64,000 nt of DNA from Ferrithrix thermotolerans DSM 19514 (lineage in GTDB: Bacteria > Actinomycetota > Acidimicrobiia > Acidimicrobiales > CAIXPF01), in assembly GCA_945906305.1 (NCBI GenBank), contig CAMDQT010000015.1, positions 18,743 through 82,742 on the forward strand, given 5' to 3'. The position numbers were made by a program, and so were the translations under genes. Shown one piece after another: positions 42,662-51,926 of this stretch. Each line of letters begins with the position of its first letter. Positions within the stretch are counted from its first letter, which is position 1. The notes below the pieces were generated by a model. The model made no database searches. It saw only the letters and a program-made list of their open reading frames with translations, and was not told the origin of the DNA.

Positions 42662-43639
42662 ATGACTGCATCGTCTCCTAGCCCCACCCCGCTGAAGCTG
42701 TCCGTTCCCGGCAACGAGGTCATGGCCGCTTTGCTTGGCCCGCGCGACGAGTTGCTCCGCATCGTCGAGCAAGCGTTCCCGGCGACAGACATCCACGTTC
42801 GGGGCAACGAGATATCCATCGCCGGTACCGACGCCGAAGAGGTGGTGCGGGTTTTCGAGGAGTTGGTGACCATCGCGCGGCTCGGTCACGTGCTCGAGCC
42901 GGGCAGCGTGGCGCGCACCATCGACATGGTCCGGGCCCATGAACGACCTTCCGAGGTGCTCACCGCGGAGGTGCTGCGGGCGGCGCGGGGGCGTTCCGTG
43001 CGACCGAAGTCGGCCGGGCAGAAGCGCTATGTCGAGGCAATCGCCTCCAACATCATCACCTTTGGGGTTGGGCCGGCGGGCACCGGCAAAAGCTGGCTCG
43101 CGGTGGCGCTCGCGGTCCAGGCGCTGCAAAACAAGGAAGTCGAGCGAATCATCCTGACCCGACCCGCGGTGGAGGCGGGGGAGAAGCTGGGGTTCCTTCC
43201 CGGCGACCTCAGCGCCAAGATCGATCCGTACCTCCGGCCGCTCTATGACGCGCTGTACGACATGGTCGAGGCGGAGGGGGCCCAAAAACTTTTGGCCCGC
43301 GGCCTGGTCGAGGTGGCACCGCTGGCGTTCATGCGGGGCCGCACCCTCAATCGCAGTTTCATCATCCTCGATGAGGCCCAGAACACCACCCCCGAGCAGA
43401 TGAAGATGTTTCTCACTCGGATCGGGTTCGGATCCAAGGCGGTCATCACTGGGGACACCACCCAGGTCGATGTGCCTGGTGGCCGTAGCGGTCTCGATGG
43501 TCTCGAGCCGATGCTCGGTGACATCGACGGCCTAGCCTTCGTCCACTTGAGCAGCCGTGACGTGGTGCGCCACCGCATCGTGGCGGACATCGTCAACGCC
43601 TACGAGCGGGCCGGCGGCCAGCCACGTAGTGCACGATGA
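42662..43639 (+). CDS. phoH: PhoH-family ATPase (PhoH-like protein, YbeZ type)
   Basis: A 325-residue RNA-associated ATPase. The N-terminal part contains a KH-like fold (IHVRGNEISIAGTDAEEV), followed by the P-loop FGVGPAGTGKSWLA, the LTRPAVEAGEKLGFLPGD block and Walker B FIILDEAQNTTPEQMKMFLTR. Always next to ybeY, it is thought to act with it in rRNA processing and quality control. ybeY starts inside its stop codon region (4-nt overlap). ATG 42662 gives the standard N-terminus. Confidence 0.95.
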   Translation: MTASSPSPTPLKLSVPGNEVMAALLGPRDELLRIVEQAFPATDIHVRGNEISIAGTDAEEVVRVFEELVTIARLGHVLEPGSVARTIDMVRAHERPSEVLTAEVLRAARGRSVRPKSAGQKRYVEAIASNIITFGVGPAGTGKSWLAVALAVQALQNKEVERIILTRPAVEAGEKLGFLPGDLSAKIDPYLRPLYDALYDMVEAEGAQKLLARGLVEVAPLAFMRGRTLNRSFIILDEAQNTTPEQMKMFLTRIGFGSKAVITGDTTQVDVPGGRSGLDGLEPMLGDIDGLAFVHLSSRDVVRHRIVADIVNAYERAGGQPRSAR

Positions 43640-44139
43640 TGCGCCGCCGCGCCGTTCGCGACGCGCCGACCCTGGCCGCGGTCGACATTGAGGTGGGCAA
43701 CGAGCAGAACGACGTCGCGGTGGATGCCGCGGGGTTGGCCTCCTTGGCCGGTTCAGTCCTGTCCGCTGAAGGGGTGCACGGCCCGGCAGAACTCACATTG
43801 AGCTTTGTCGACGAGGCCGCGATGGCCGCATTGAACGGCGCCCACATGGGCGAAACAGGCCCGACTGACGTGTTGGCCTTCCCCTTGGACGATCCGGACG
43901 AGGTGCGCCCGGTCGGCATGGCGGCGCTGCTGGGTGACATCGTGGTCTGTCCGGCGGTGGCGCGCCGCTACGCCGCCGAACATGGCCGATCCACGGAGCA
44001 CGAGTTGGCCCTGCTGGTGGTTCACGGGGTGCTGCACGTCCTTGGCCACGATCACGCAGAGCCAGATGAGGCCGCCCTGATGGCGGAGCATGAACTTCGG
44101 CATCTGCGTGCCTTCCTCGACCCCGCGTTCAACCGATGA
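43636..44139 (+). CDS. ybeY: Endoribonuclease YbeY
   Basis: A 167-residue metalloprotein with the zinc site HGVLHVLGHDH (three His) near the C-terminus. It works in 16S rRNA 3'-end maturation and 70S quality control. FVDEAAMAALNGAHMGETGPTDVLAFPL is the other family block. It overlaps phoH by 4 nt and precedes corC by 10 nt, the classical phoH-ybeY-corC-era operon. Confidence 0.96.
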   Translation: MMRRRAVRDAPTLAAVDIEVGNEQNDVAVDAAGLASLAGSVLSAEGVHGPAELTLSFVDEAAMAALNGAHMGETGPTDVLAFPLDDPDEVRPVGMAALLGDIVVCPAVARRYAAEHGRSTEHELALLVVHGVLHVLGHDHAEPDEAALMAEHELRHLRAFLDPAFNR

Positions 44140-44149
44140 GCCCGCGGTC

Positions 44150-45478
44150 ATGACCGTGCTGAGCTCTGCCGATATCGCCGCTCTGGCCGTCGTGGCGTTG
44201 GCCATCGCGGCGAGCGCGGTCCTGGCCATTACCGACACCGTGCTCACCCAAGTCACCCGAGCCCGAATGGAGGCCATGGCCGAGGAGCAGCCCACCGACA
44301 CCGCAGTGCGTTCGGTGCGCCGGCTGCTGGAGGAACGCGACGAATCGCTGCACCCCGTGCTGTTGCTGGAGTTGGCCTGCGACGTCGTCGCGGCGTCACT
44401 GGTGACCCTGGTCAGCTACCGGGTGGCGGGCAACGGATGGGCGGTGCTGGTGGTACTGCTGATCTTCGTGCCCGTCATGTTCCTCCTGGCGGCTTCGCTG
44501 CCGCGGGCGTGGGCGCTGCACAACCTCAACCGGGCCGTACGCGTGGCGGGACCAACTGGGGTGTTCGTGCGTCGGTTGTGGCCGGTTCACCTCGTGGCCA
44601 GGGGGGCGCTGGGCCTGGCGCACCGGCTGTTTCCGCGCGGCGCGCACCTCCCGCTCGCCGAACTCGGGGACCAGTCCTTCGTGGCTTTGGCCGGTTCACC
44701 CAGCGAGTCGGACCGGATTGATCTCGACAGCCAGAATCTGCTGGCGTCGGTGATCGGCTTCGGCACAACCGTGGTGCGAGAGATCATGGTGCCCCGGCCG
44801 GACATGGTGGCACTCGACGGGTCGGCCAGCCTCGATGAAGCGCTGGCCAAGGTCCGTGCGGAGGGCTATAGCCGCTATCCGGTTACCGGTGAGTCCATCG
44901 ATGACATCATCGGAGTGCTGTATGCGAAGGACCTCGCCGAAGCCGCCTTGTCGGGTCGCGTCGAGCAAAGCGTGGCGGGACTGGTCCGCACGGCTCGTTT
45001 CGTGCCCGAATTGAAGCAGGTCTCCACGTTGTTGCGTGAGCTGCAACAGGAGAAGCTGCACCTCGCTGTGGTGATCGACGAGTACGGCGGGACCGCCGGG
45101 TTGGTGACGATGGAAGACATCATCGAGGAACTCGTCGGTGACATCGAGGACGAGTTCGACGAGGGCCGTCCGGCGATCGAGCATCTAGCGGACGGGGCAA
45201 CGCGCATCGAGGCTCGGCTGTCTCTTGACGAGGTCAATGACGAACTCGATCTCGATTTGCCAGAAGGCGATTGGGATACGCTCGGCGGCCTGGTCATCGA
45301 CCACTTCGGGGCGATCCCTGCCGTGGGTGACGTTGCCCGGTTCGGCGATCATGTGCTTGAGGTTGCTTCGATGCGAGGTCGGCGAATTGTTACGCTTGTC
45401 CTGCGTTTGGACCCCTATGTTGAGCCGCCAGAAGGCGCGGGCGAGCGGGCGAGCGACGGGGAGGTTTCAGGGCCATGA
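44150..45478 (+). CDS. corC: CNNM/CorC-type (HlyC) transporter with CBS domains
   Basis: A 442-residue inner-membrane protein. The N-terminal DUF21 part has about four helices (1-140, LLELACDVVAASLVTLVSYRVAG included). Two CBS domains follow (VREIMVPRPDMVALDGSASLDEAL and VPELKQVSTLLRELQQEKLHLAVVIDEYGGTAGLVTMEDIIEELVGDI), then a C-terminal CorC_HlyC beta domain (WDTLGGLVIDHFGAIPAVGD). The family is implicated in Mg2+/Co2+ efflux. The ATG lies 10 nt after ybeY and the stop overlaps era by 4 nt. The DUF21 part is less conserved than the CBS part. Confidence 0.9.
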   Translation: MTVLSSADIAALAVVALAIAASAVLAITDTVLTQVTRARMEAMAEEQPTDTAVRSVRRLLEERDESLHPVLLLELACDVVAASLVTLVSYRVAGNGWAVLVVLLIFVPVMFLLAASLPRAWALHNLNRAVRVAGPTGVFVRRLWPVHLVARGALGLAHRLFPRGAHLPLAELGDQSFVALAGSPSESDRIDLDSQNLLASVIGFGTTVVREIMVPRPDMVALDGSASLDEALAKVRAEGYSRYPVTGESIDDIIGVLYAKDLAEAALSGRVEQSVAGLVRTARFVPELKQVSTLLRELQQEKLHLAVVIDEYGGTAGLVTMEDIIEELVGDIEDEFDEGRPAIEHLADGATRIEARLSLDEVNDELDLDLPEGDWDTLGGLVIDHFGAIPAVGDVARFGDHVLEVASMRGRRIVTLVLRLDPYVEPPEGAGERASDGEVSGP

Positions 45479-46332
45479 AGTCCGGTTTCGTGGCACTTAT
45501 CGGTCGTCCCAATGTCGGCAAGTCGACCTTGGTGAACCACTTGGTCGGGACCAAGGTGTCCATCGTGTCCGACAAGCCACAGACGACGAGGACCCAGATC
45601 CGTGGGGTACTCAACCTTGACGACGCCCAGGTGGTGTTCGTCGACACACCAGGGGTGCACAAACCTCGAACCCCGCTTGGTGATCGGCTCAACAGCCGGG
45701 CCTACGAGGCTGCCAGTGGGGTCGATGTGGTCTGCGTGGTGGTCGACGGTGCCTCCGGCGTGGGTCGTGGCGATGAGCGGGTGTTGGCTGGGGCGCCGGC
45801 CGACGCGGTGGTGGTGTTGAACAAGATCGATGGGATGAGCCGGGAGAAGATCTTCGATCAGCTCGCGAAGCTCAGTGCCCTGGCCAAGGGCGGGGCGGGG
45901 CTGGACCGACGCGAGTACTTCGCGGTGTCGGCACGAACCGGCGAAGGGGTCCAACGCTTGCTGGACCATCTCGTCAGCGGCTTTGCGGAAGGGCCGGCGT
46001 TCTTCCCTCGGGATGAAACCTCGGACAACCCCGAGGCATTCTGGGTGGCCGAACTGGTGCGCGAACAGCTCTTGGCGCGGACCGAGGACGAGTTGCCGCA
46101 CTCCATTGCCACCCGAGTGACGGAATGGGAGTGGCCCCGCATTCGGTGCGAGATCCTCGTCGAGCGCGACTCGCAGAAGGGCATCGTCATCGGCAAGGGC
46201 GGGTCGGTACTCAAGGCGGTCGGCACCGAGGTGCGGAAGGCGCTGGCGCCCGGGGCGTACCTCGAGCTCGCGGTCAAGGTCGATCCGAACTGGCAACGGC
46301 GTCCGGCGGCGCTCGATCGTCTCGGCTTCTGA
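45475..46332 (+). CDS. era: GTPase Era
   Basis: A 285-residue GTPase for 30S maturation: GRPNVGKSTL (G1), the TRTQIRG switch, DTPGVH (G3), NKID (G4) and SARTGEG (G5), followed by the KH domain with IVIGKGGSVLK that binds the 3' end of 16S rRNA. It starts in the corC stop codon (4-nt overlap), keeping the phoH-ybeY-corC-era order. Length is normal. Confidence 0.97.
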   Translation: MKSGFVALIGRPNVGKSTLVNHLVGTKVSIVSDKPQTTRTQIRGVLNLDDAQVVFVDTPGVHKPRTPLGDRLNSRAYEAASGVDVVCVVVDGASGVGRGDERVLAGAPADAVVVLNKIDGMSREKIFDQLAKLSALAKGGAGLDRREYFAVSARTGEGVQRLLDHLVSGFAEGPAFFPRDETSDNPEAFWVAELVREQLLARTEDELPHSIATRVTEWEWPRIRCEILVERDSQKGIVIGKGGSVLKAVGTEVRKALAPGAYLELAVKVDPNWQRRPAALDRLGF

Positions 46333-46392
46333 GGACGAGGCCCATGGGGCCGCGCCGAGGGTCAGGTGCGCGGGCTGCTGCAGCTGAGCCGG

Positions 46393-46398
46393 TAGTTT
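46393..46398 (+). promoter_or_regulatory. Putative -10 (TAGTTT) for uppS
   Basis: TAGTTT ends 7 nt before GTG 46406; no Shine-Dalgarno is visible. It supports GTG 46406 over the upstream TTG 46397, which would overlap this hexamer. Confidence 0.45.
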
Positions 46399-46405
46399 GC
46401 CCAAC

Positions 46406-47164
46406 GTGGTTGGTGCGCGCAGGGGCAAGGGTGGCGACGACGAGCGGATTCGGGCACTCGGGCTCGATCCGCGGCGCATTCCCCGCCATATCGCCTGTGT
46501 CATGGACGGCAACGGTCGCTGGGCTCAGCAACGAGGCCTCAAGCGAACCGAAGGCCATGCCGCGGGGGAAGAGGCACTGCTCGACGCGGTGAACGGAGCG
46601 CTCGAGCTGGGGGTGCGTTGGCTCAGCGTCTACGCCTTCTCCACCGAGAACTGGAGCCGGCCCACCGACGAAGTGCGGTTCCTCATGGACTTCAACCGCC
46701 GGATCCTGCTGGGCCATCGCGACGAACTGCACGCCAAGGGCGTACGCATCCAGTTCCTCGGCCGGCGCGACTGGCGGGTACCGCGCCGGTTGTTACGGGT
46801 GATCGACGAGACCGTCGAGTTGACCGCAGGCAACCGCGGCATGACCTTCTCGGTCTGCTTCAACTATGGCGGCCGAGCGGAGATCATCGACGCCGTAGCG
46901 GCGATGATGCGCGACGGGGTGTCAGCGGAGAAGGTCAGCGAGAAGACCTTGCGGCGTTACTTCTATGCCCCGGACATGCCTGATCCCGACCTGGTGATTC
47001 GCACCTCGGGGGAGTTCCGCATCTCGAACTTCCTGCTGTGGGAATTGGCCTACTCGGAGTTGATCTTCACCCCGATCTACTGGCCGGACTTTCGGCGGGA
47101 GCACCTGGTCGAAGCGGTGCGGGAGTACCAGGTGCGCGACCGACGTTTCGGTGGCTTGGCCTGA
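46406..47164 (+). CDS. uppS: Isoprenyl transferase (undecaprenyl diphosphate synthase)
   Basis: A 252-residue cis-prenyltransferase. The catalytic Asp lies in CVMDGNGRWA; STENWSRP, FNYGGRAEI and DLVIRTSGEFRISNFLLWE bind the isopentenyl diphosphate and the elongating chain. The product is the undecaprenyl carrier lipid for peptidoglycan, or a decaprenyl or shorter homologue in some actinobacteria. The start codon is set by the TAGTTT signal and lacks an upstream ribosome-binding site. Confidence 0.96.
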   Translation: MVGARRGKGGDDERIRALGLDPRRIPRHIACVMDGNGRWAQQRGLKRTEGHAAGEEALLDAVNGALELGVRWLSVYAFSTENWSRPTDEVRFLMDFNRRILLGHRDELHAKGVRIQFLGRRDWRVPRRLLRVIDETVELTAGNRGMTFSVCFNYGGRAEIIDAVAAMMRDGVSAEKVSEKTLRRYFYAPDMPDPDLVIRTSGEFRISNFLLWELAYSELIFTPIYWPDFRREHLVEAVREYQVRDRRFGGLA

Positions 47165-47183
47165 ACCAGGTGGAGCGCGACCG

Positions 47184-47897
47184 GTGAGCTTGTACCGGGC
47201 GACCGGCATCGTGCTGCGTACGTTCAAAGTGGCCGAGGCGGACCGCATTGCTGTCGTGTTCAGTCTGGAGCACGGCAAGATCCGCGCCGTGGTGAAAGGC
47301 GTCCGCAAGACCACGGCACGTCATGGACTTCGACTCGAACCGCTGGCCCATGTTGCCCTACAGCTCTACCGGGGACGCGATCTCGACACCGTCACCCAGG
47401 TGCAGGGCATCGATACCTTCGCCGCTATTCGTAACGATCTCGATCGGTTGGCTCGGGCCGCGGTGCTGCTTGAGGCGGTTGAGGTGTCCACGCTGGACCG
47501 CGAGCCGGATGAGCGTCGCTATCAGCTGTTGCTCGGAGCGTTGCGAACGATGCAGAGTCGGGACCGGCCACTGTTGGTCAGCGCCATGCTGCTCAAGCTG
47601 CTGCAACTCGACGGGGTGGTGCCGGTGCTCGATGCCTGCACCGGGTGCGGTCAGACCGAGGAGCTCGTTGCGCTCGACCCGCAGGCCGGGGGGGCGCGTT
47701 GTCGGGCGTGTCGGTCGGGCATGCTGCTGAGCCCGCGAGGCTTCGAGCTTGCTCGCATGATGCTCGGCGGCCAACTTGGTGGCGCCCTCAACGAGGAACG
47801 ATCCCTCGACACCGAGGGTTTGGACCGCGTGGTGCTCTCCGCTGTTGAGCAGCACTTCGAGCGGCGCTTACGGGCCGCGACGGTCAATACCCACTGA
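47184..47897 (+). CDS. recO: DNA repair protein RecO
   Basis: A 237-residue recombination mediator: an OB-fold N-terminus (LYRATGIVLRTFKVAEADRIAVVFS), a helical middle, and a C-terminal zinc finger (CTGCG...CRAC). It loads RecA on SSB-coated DNA in the RecFOR pathway. GTG 47184 has GGTGGAG about 9 nt upstream and lies 19 nt after uppS, so uppS and recO form one transcript. The stop is followed by a small hairpin. Confidence 0.93.
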   Translation: MSLYRATGIVLRTFKVAEADRIAVVFSLEHGKIRAVVKGVRKTTARHGLRLEPLAHVALQLYRGRDLDTVTQVQGIDTFAAIRNDLDRLARAAVLLEAVEVSTLDREPDERRYQLLLGALRTMQSRDRPLLVSAMLLKLLQLDGVVPVLDACTGCGQTEELVALDPQAGGARCRACRSGMLLSPRGFELARMMLGGQLGGALNEERSLDTEGLDRVVLSAVEQHFERRLRAATVNTH

Positions 47898-47902
47898 AGG
47901 GA

Positions 47903-47916
47903 CCCTCCCGCGAGGG
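47903..47916. terminator. Weak hairpin between recO and the RDD gene
   Basis: CCCTC and GAGGG arms around a CCGC loop lie between two convergent genes. The stem is short and no T-run follows. Confidence 0.35.
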
Positions 47917-47933
47917 GCCTGCTCGGCGGTTGG

Positions 47934-49055
47934 CTACCGGCTGATGGGGCCCCACTGTTTGGCCTGATCGTCCCACTCGAGCCACGCCTCGGCCACCGGC
48001 TCCCAGCAGATGTAGGCCTCACGGACGCCGTCCCATTGGGGCGGATAGGGGTGGTCTTGGGGGGCTTGGGGCTTGCCCTCGGGCTCAGACTCCGGTTCAT
48101 CCAGGGACCCGAAATCGCTCCCCTCACCGCCCGTCTCGGCCCCGAACTCGCCGCCAGGCAGTGGCCTAACGGCAACGGTGTCATCTGGGACCAGGGCCGG
48201 AGATGGCGCCATCGGCTCGGCCGATAGCTGCGGTTGGTCCTCGCCCTGGCCATCGTCGGCTTCGGCCATCGTCGCTGGATCGGCCGGTTGATCCGCCTGG
48301 GGTTGGACTGGGAGGAGCGGGCGACCGGCGATGAAATTGGCTCGGGCGATGACACCCACACCGAGACGATCGTCGCGCAGGGGGCCGGCCAGTGCCGGCA
48401 TGAACTCTCCGAGCACTCGTAGAACGCCTAACGGAACGAACAGCACCAGCAGTCGCAACGGCCAAGGCGCCCCGACGATGGCCCCCAGAATACCGACCAC
48501 GCCGATTGCCCCGTCGGGCAGAGCCCAGCGGACGAAGGAGCGAATCGGACCGACACAACGCTGGGTGCTGTCCGCCAAGCGGATTGCGGCGATCGCCTTG
48601 CCCGGTGTCCAACCGCTGACCCCTTGAATGGTGACCAGCACCAACAGCACGTAGGCCAAGGTGACGAGGTACACCGACGGTGAGGGTGGGTCCGCAATGT
48701 AGACGCGATCGCCGATTCGGAATGTGGTGTGGTCGCTGTCGATCACCCGGCCGTTGGTGAGGGTGAACTCGATGATGGTGTTGCCGACCTGATCGAGCCG
48801 GTCGGATTGAGCGGCAACGTTGCACCCAGGCGACGGTGCTGGGTCGCATGCCCCGGGCCGCGTTTCCAGCACCGCGGACCCTGCGACCCACAACACGCCG
48901 AAGAGGACCGCCACGGTGGTCAGGTCGATCAGCCGGGCGATGGCCCGCCGGGTCCACAACCCCCGGTCCGTGAGACGTTCGGGCCTCTCCCGGCGCGCCG
49001 CGGAGCCGGCGGCGGTGGAACCGCTGGTTTTCGCCCGCCTCACCGAGGTCCTCAC
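47934..49055 (-). CDS. RDD family membrane protein with C-terminal Trp-rich motif
   Basis: A 373-residue protein. Four or so transmembrane segments carry the RDD signature (RRAIARLIDLTTVAVLFGVLWV, then GWTPGKAIAAIRLAD). Residues 240-330 are acidic and Pro-rich (a probable disordered region), and the tail ends with VREAYICWEPVAEAW, then DDQAKQWGPI, which resembles the tail of the next RDD gene. RDD proteins have been linked to ion or solute transport, but no role is established here. It lies downstream of the second RDD gene on the same strand (60-nt gap). Confidence 0.83.
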   Translation of the reverse strand: MRTSVRRAKTSGSTAAGSAARRERPERLTDRGLWTRRAIARLIDLTTVAVLFGVLWVAGSAVLETRPGACDPAPSPGCNVAAQSDRLDQVGNTIIEFTLTNGRVIDSDHTTFRIGDRVYIADPPSPSVYLVTLAYVLLVLVTIQGVSGWTPGKAIAAIRLADSTQRCVGPIRSFVRWALPDGAIGVVGILGAIVGAPWPLRLLVLFVPLGVLRVLGEFMPALAGPLRDDRLGVGVIARANFIAGRPLLPVQPQADQPADPATMAEADDGQGEDQPQLSAEPMAPSPALVPDDTVAVRPLPGGEFGAETGGEGSDFGSLDEPESEPEGKPQAPQDHPYPPQWDGVREAYICWEPVAEAWLEWDDQAKQWGPISR

Positions 49056-49115
49056 GGGTCCATTCTTAGCGCCCCACTGGCTCGGTCCAGCGCATGGTTT
49101 GGACGTGCGGTGCGC

Positions 49116-49736
49116 TCAGACGACGTGGACGGGGCCCCAACCGCCAAGTGCGTCGTCGTACTTCATCCACCGTCTTTCGACCGGGTCCCATTGGACGTAT
49201 GCCGCGAGGGCATCATCCCAGATCGGGTCGAAGTGTTGGGTCTCCTGCTCCACGGTGAGGCTGTAATGCTCTGGCGCGGGGCCGGGGCCCGCCGTGGGCG
49301 CGGGTTCGGCCGGCTCGTCGCGGGTCGAGATGACCCTACTGCCGGTGAGAAGATCGCCGATTCGCTGGTGTTTGGGCGAGAACCAGATGAGCGCCAGCGC
49401 GAGAGCGCCGAGGCAGGGTAGGCCGTCCACCACCCAGGCCGCCGAGCGGATGATGGCGACCGTCGTTCCTGGCGGCTGGCCCCGTTCGTTGACGAGGCGC
49501 AGATCCAACAACGCTTTGCCCGCGGTGAAACCGGTTTCGCCTTCCACCACACCGAAGACGGCGGTGAGGACCAGTGCCACCATCGCCAAGGAACCGAAGC
49601 CGGTTCCGAGTAAGCGACGCGCCACGAGGACCGCGACAACCACCATCGCCAGATCGATGCCGAACGCCACGGTGCGCCGCGTGAGCAGCGTAAAGCCGGG
49701 CGTTAGTCGGCTGCGAGGCACGGTGGGACTGGTCAT
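49116..49736 (-). CDS. RDD family membrane protein, shorter paralogue
   Basis: A 206-residue protein with RDD helices ([26 protein letters not shown], then [18 protein letters not shown] and [16 protein letters not shown]) and a C-terminal [13 protein letters not shown], then DDALGGWGP motif shared with its neighbour. ATG 49736 has AAGGA about 8 nt upstream; the upstream ATG would overlap the divergent glyS start. It appears to be the first gene of a two-gene operon of RDD paralogues. Confidence 0.83.
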   Translation of the reverse strand: MTSPTVPRSRLTPGFTLLTRRTVAFGIDLAMVVVAVLVARRLLGTGFGSLAMVALVLTAVFGVVEGETGFTAGKALLDLRLVNERGQPPGTTVAIIRSAAWVVDGLPCLGALALALIWFSPKHQRIGDLLTGSRVISTRDEPAEPAPTAGPGPAPEHYSLTVEQETQHFDPIWDDALAAYVQWDPVERRWMKYDDALGGWGPVHVV

Positions 49737-49801
49737 CGCGGGGTCCTTCGGTGCCTCGCTGGTGGCGGGCGGTGTGCTGCGGGAGCGGCGTGCAGGAGGG
49801 G

Positions 49802-49807
49802 TAACCT
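49802..49807 (+). promoter_or_regulatory. Putative -10 (TAACCT) for glyS
   Basis: TAACCT ends 8 nt before the ATG at 49816, with no Shine-Dalgarno in between. The region is the divergent interval between the RDD gene and glyS. Confidence 0.5.
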
Positions 49808-49815
49808 GCCCCGCC

Positions 49816-51243
49816 ATGGCCAGTGACTCCCCTCCGACATCGGCTCCGGACGACTCGGACTTAAACCCTTCCGAGCCCGGCCCGGCGGGAGCCGAGCGAG
49901 GATCCGCCGAACAGGACGCTCCAGCCCACGACCTCATGCGGCACGACCTCATGGAGAAGGTCGTCAACCTTGCCAAGCGCCGAGGCATCATCTTTCCGTC
50001 GGCAGAGATCTATGGCGGCTTTCGCTCCACGTACGACTACGGACCCATTGGCGTACTGATGCTTCGCAACGTGAAGGATGCCTGGTGGCGAACCATGGTG
50101 CAGATGCGCACCGATGTGGTCGGCCTCGATGCGTCGATTCTCTCGCCCCCTGCGGTGTGGGAGGCGTCAGGCCACCTGGCCAACTTCACCGACCCGTTGG
50201 TGGATTGCACCAACTGCAAACAGCGGTTCCGCGAGGACCACCTCGACGATGCGATGGTCTGCCCATCCTGTGGGGCCCGGGGCAGCTTCACCGAGGCGCG
50301 CCAGTTCAACCTGATGTTCAAGACCCACGCCGGTCCGCTGGAGGAATCGGCGGCGGTGGCGTACTTGCGCCCGGAAACCGCCCAAGGCATGTTCATCAAC
50401 TTCGCCAATGTGCTGAACACCAGCCGCAAGCGACCTCCCTTCGGCATTGCCCAAGTGGGCAAGTCCTTCCGAAATGAGATCACCCCCGGCAACTTCGTGT
50501 TTCGGACCCGAGAATTCGAACAGATGGAGATGGAGTTCTTCGTCCCGCCCGACGAGGCGGCGACGTGGTACCAGTACTGGTGCACCGAGCGTTTCGACTG
50601 GTACGTCCGTCACGGGATTTCCCGAGAGAAGTTGCGGTTACGCGCCCATGACGCCGACGAGTTGTCTCACTACTCCTCTGGCACCTCGGACGTGGAGTTC
50701 CAATTTCCCTGGGGCTGGGGTGAGCTTGAGGGCATCGCCAACCGGGGCAACTACGACCTCACCCAGCACGCCACGCACTCCGGTGCTGATCTGAGCTACT
50801 TCGACCAGGAGTCCAAAAGCCGATACGTGCCTCACGTCATCGAACCGGCGGCGGGGGCCACGCGCTCGATGATGGCCTTCCTCATCGCCGCCTACGATGA
50901 GGAGGAGGTGAAGGGGGATGTTCGCACGGTGCTCCGGCTGCATCACCGCATCGCCCCCTACAAGGTGGCGGTTTTGCCGCTGTCGAAGAAGGCTCCCTTG
51001 ACCGAACTGTCGCGTCAGGTCCTCGGCGAATTGCAGCCGCTGTGGATGACTGAATACGACGAGACCCAGGCCATCGGCCGTCGTTATCGTCGCCAGGACG
51101 AGATCGGAACCCCCTTCTGCGTCACGGTGGATTTCGATTCCCTCGAGGACCGGTCGGTGACGGTGCGCGAACGAGATTCGATGAGCCAGGATCGGGTGTC
51201 CATCGACCGACTGGTCGGCTATCTGGCCGAGCGTCTGCGTTGA
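49816..51243 (+). CDS. glyS: Glycyl-tRNA synthetase (alpha2 type)
   Basis: A 475-residue class II synthetase of the eukaryote/Gram-positive dimeric form. An acidic, disordered N-terminal extension (about 1-40) precedes the core: [26 protein letters not shown], a zinc-binding CTNC...CPSC pair, the motif-2 region [24 protein letters not shown], and the anticodon-binding domain near the C-terminus. No T-box leader is visible. ATG 49816 fits the leaderless hexamer upstream. Confidence 0.96.
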   Translation: MASDSPPTSAPDDSDLNPSEPGPAGAERGSAEQDAPAHDLMRHDLMEKVVNLAKRRGIIFPSAEIYGGFRSTYDYGPIGVLMLRNVKDAWWRTMVQMRTDVVGLDASILSPPAVWEASGHLANFTDPLVDCTNCKQRFREDHLDDAMVCPSCGARGSFTEARQFNLMFKTHAGPLEESAAVAYLRPETAQGMFINFANVLNTSRKRPPFGIAQVGKSFRNEITPGNFVFRTREFEQMEMEFFVPPDEAATWYQYWCTERFDWYVRHGISREKLRLRAHDADELSHYSSGTSDVEFQFPWGWGELEGIANRGNYDLTQHATHSGADLSYFDQESKSRYVPHVIEPAAGATRSMMAFLIAAYDEEEVKGDVRTVLRLHHRIAPYKVAVLPLSKKAPLTELSRQVLGELQPLWMTEYDETQAIGRRYRRQDEIGTPFCVTVDFDSLEDRSVTVRERDSMSQDRVSIDRLVGYLAERLR

Positions 51244-51412
51244 TGGCGTGAGCCGGGTCGATCGGCCGGGGCGGTTGGGGCAGGAGGGGCTGCTAGCATC
51301 ATGGTGCTCGGCATTCCTCGAGCGACCGCGCCTGGTCACGGTATCCGCTTGACGGGACCGGACCAAGGGGCAGGGTTAGATGCCCACACCCTGAAGGGAA
51401 CCACCTACGGCT

Positions 51413-51670
51413 ATGGCCGAAAAAGCCGACATCATCGCCAACCACCGCCAACATGCGACCGACACGGGTTCGCCCGAGGTACAGATTGCACTGTTGTCCG
51501 GTCGTATCACCTATCTCACCGAGCACCTGAAGGTCCACAAGAAGGACCATCACACTCGGCGAGGTTTGTTGATGCTGGTGGGCCGTCGCCGCCGACTGCT
51601 CGACTACGTCCGTAAGAACGACGTCGAGCGCTACCGGGCGATTATCGCCAAACTCGGGTTGCGTCGCTGA
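51413..51670 (+). CDS. rpsO: 30S ribosomal protein S15
   Basis: An 85-residue S15 ([36 protein letters not shown], then [35 protein letters not shown]), slightly shorter than the E. coli protein. It binds the central 16S rRNA domain. The 169-nt region upstream (51244-51412) contains TAGCAT at 51292-51297, a possible -10 about 115 nt before the start, leaving a long leader where S15 autoregulation could act. pnp follows after 256 nt. Confidence 0.97.
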   Translation: MAEKADIIANHRQHATDTGSPEVQIALLSGRITYLTEHLKVHKKDHHTRRGLLMLVGRRRRLLDYVRKNDVERYRAIIAKLGLRR

Positions 51671-51678
51671 CCCGAACC

Positions 51679-51702
51679 ACGAGCGGCCTCCAGGCCGCTC
51701 GT
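51679..51702 (+). terminator. Hairpin in the rpsO-pnp interval (attenuator or processing site)
   Basis: Perfect 11-bp stem (ACGAGCGGCCT with AGGCCGCTCGT) with a CC loop, 8 nt after rpsO. It lacks a T-run. It could partly terminate rpsO transcription or be a processing site. Confidence 0.6.
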
Positions 51703-51769
51703 TGCGCATCGCGAACTCGCTTCGGGATACGCATCTTTGAAACAGAGTAAACAATCCAGGAGTAAGGGT

Positions 51770-51869
51770 CCGTCCGGGCGGTGTCCGGACGGGAACGACC
51801 AGCTGCCAGCTCCCAGCATTCGGTACCGGCCAAAGCCGAGTTGCCCGAATGCTGAGACCTGGGAACTGG
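51770..51869 (+). promoter_or_regulatory. Structured 5' leader of pnp
   Basis: Two further structured blocks lie upstream of the pnp start. One is an 8-bp hairpin (51770-51777 with 51785-51792). The other is a long imperfect stem, 51806-51869, whose core pairs CAGCATTCGG (51814-51823) with CCGAATGCTG (51845-51854) and which has competing pairings. In E. coli a pnp leader stem is cut by RNase III for autoregulation; a similar role here is inference. Confidence 0.6.
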
Positions 51870-51926
51870 TGGGTGCCCCGGCTCCTCGTTCGGGCTCCAG
51901 GAGCGAGCCCGGAAAGGACCAAACAG

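Noticed and set aside
49737..49815. T-box leader for glyS
   Set aside because: Only 79 nt and no T-box consensus; a leaderless start is likely.
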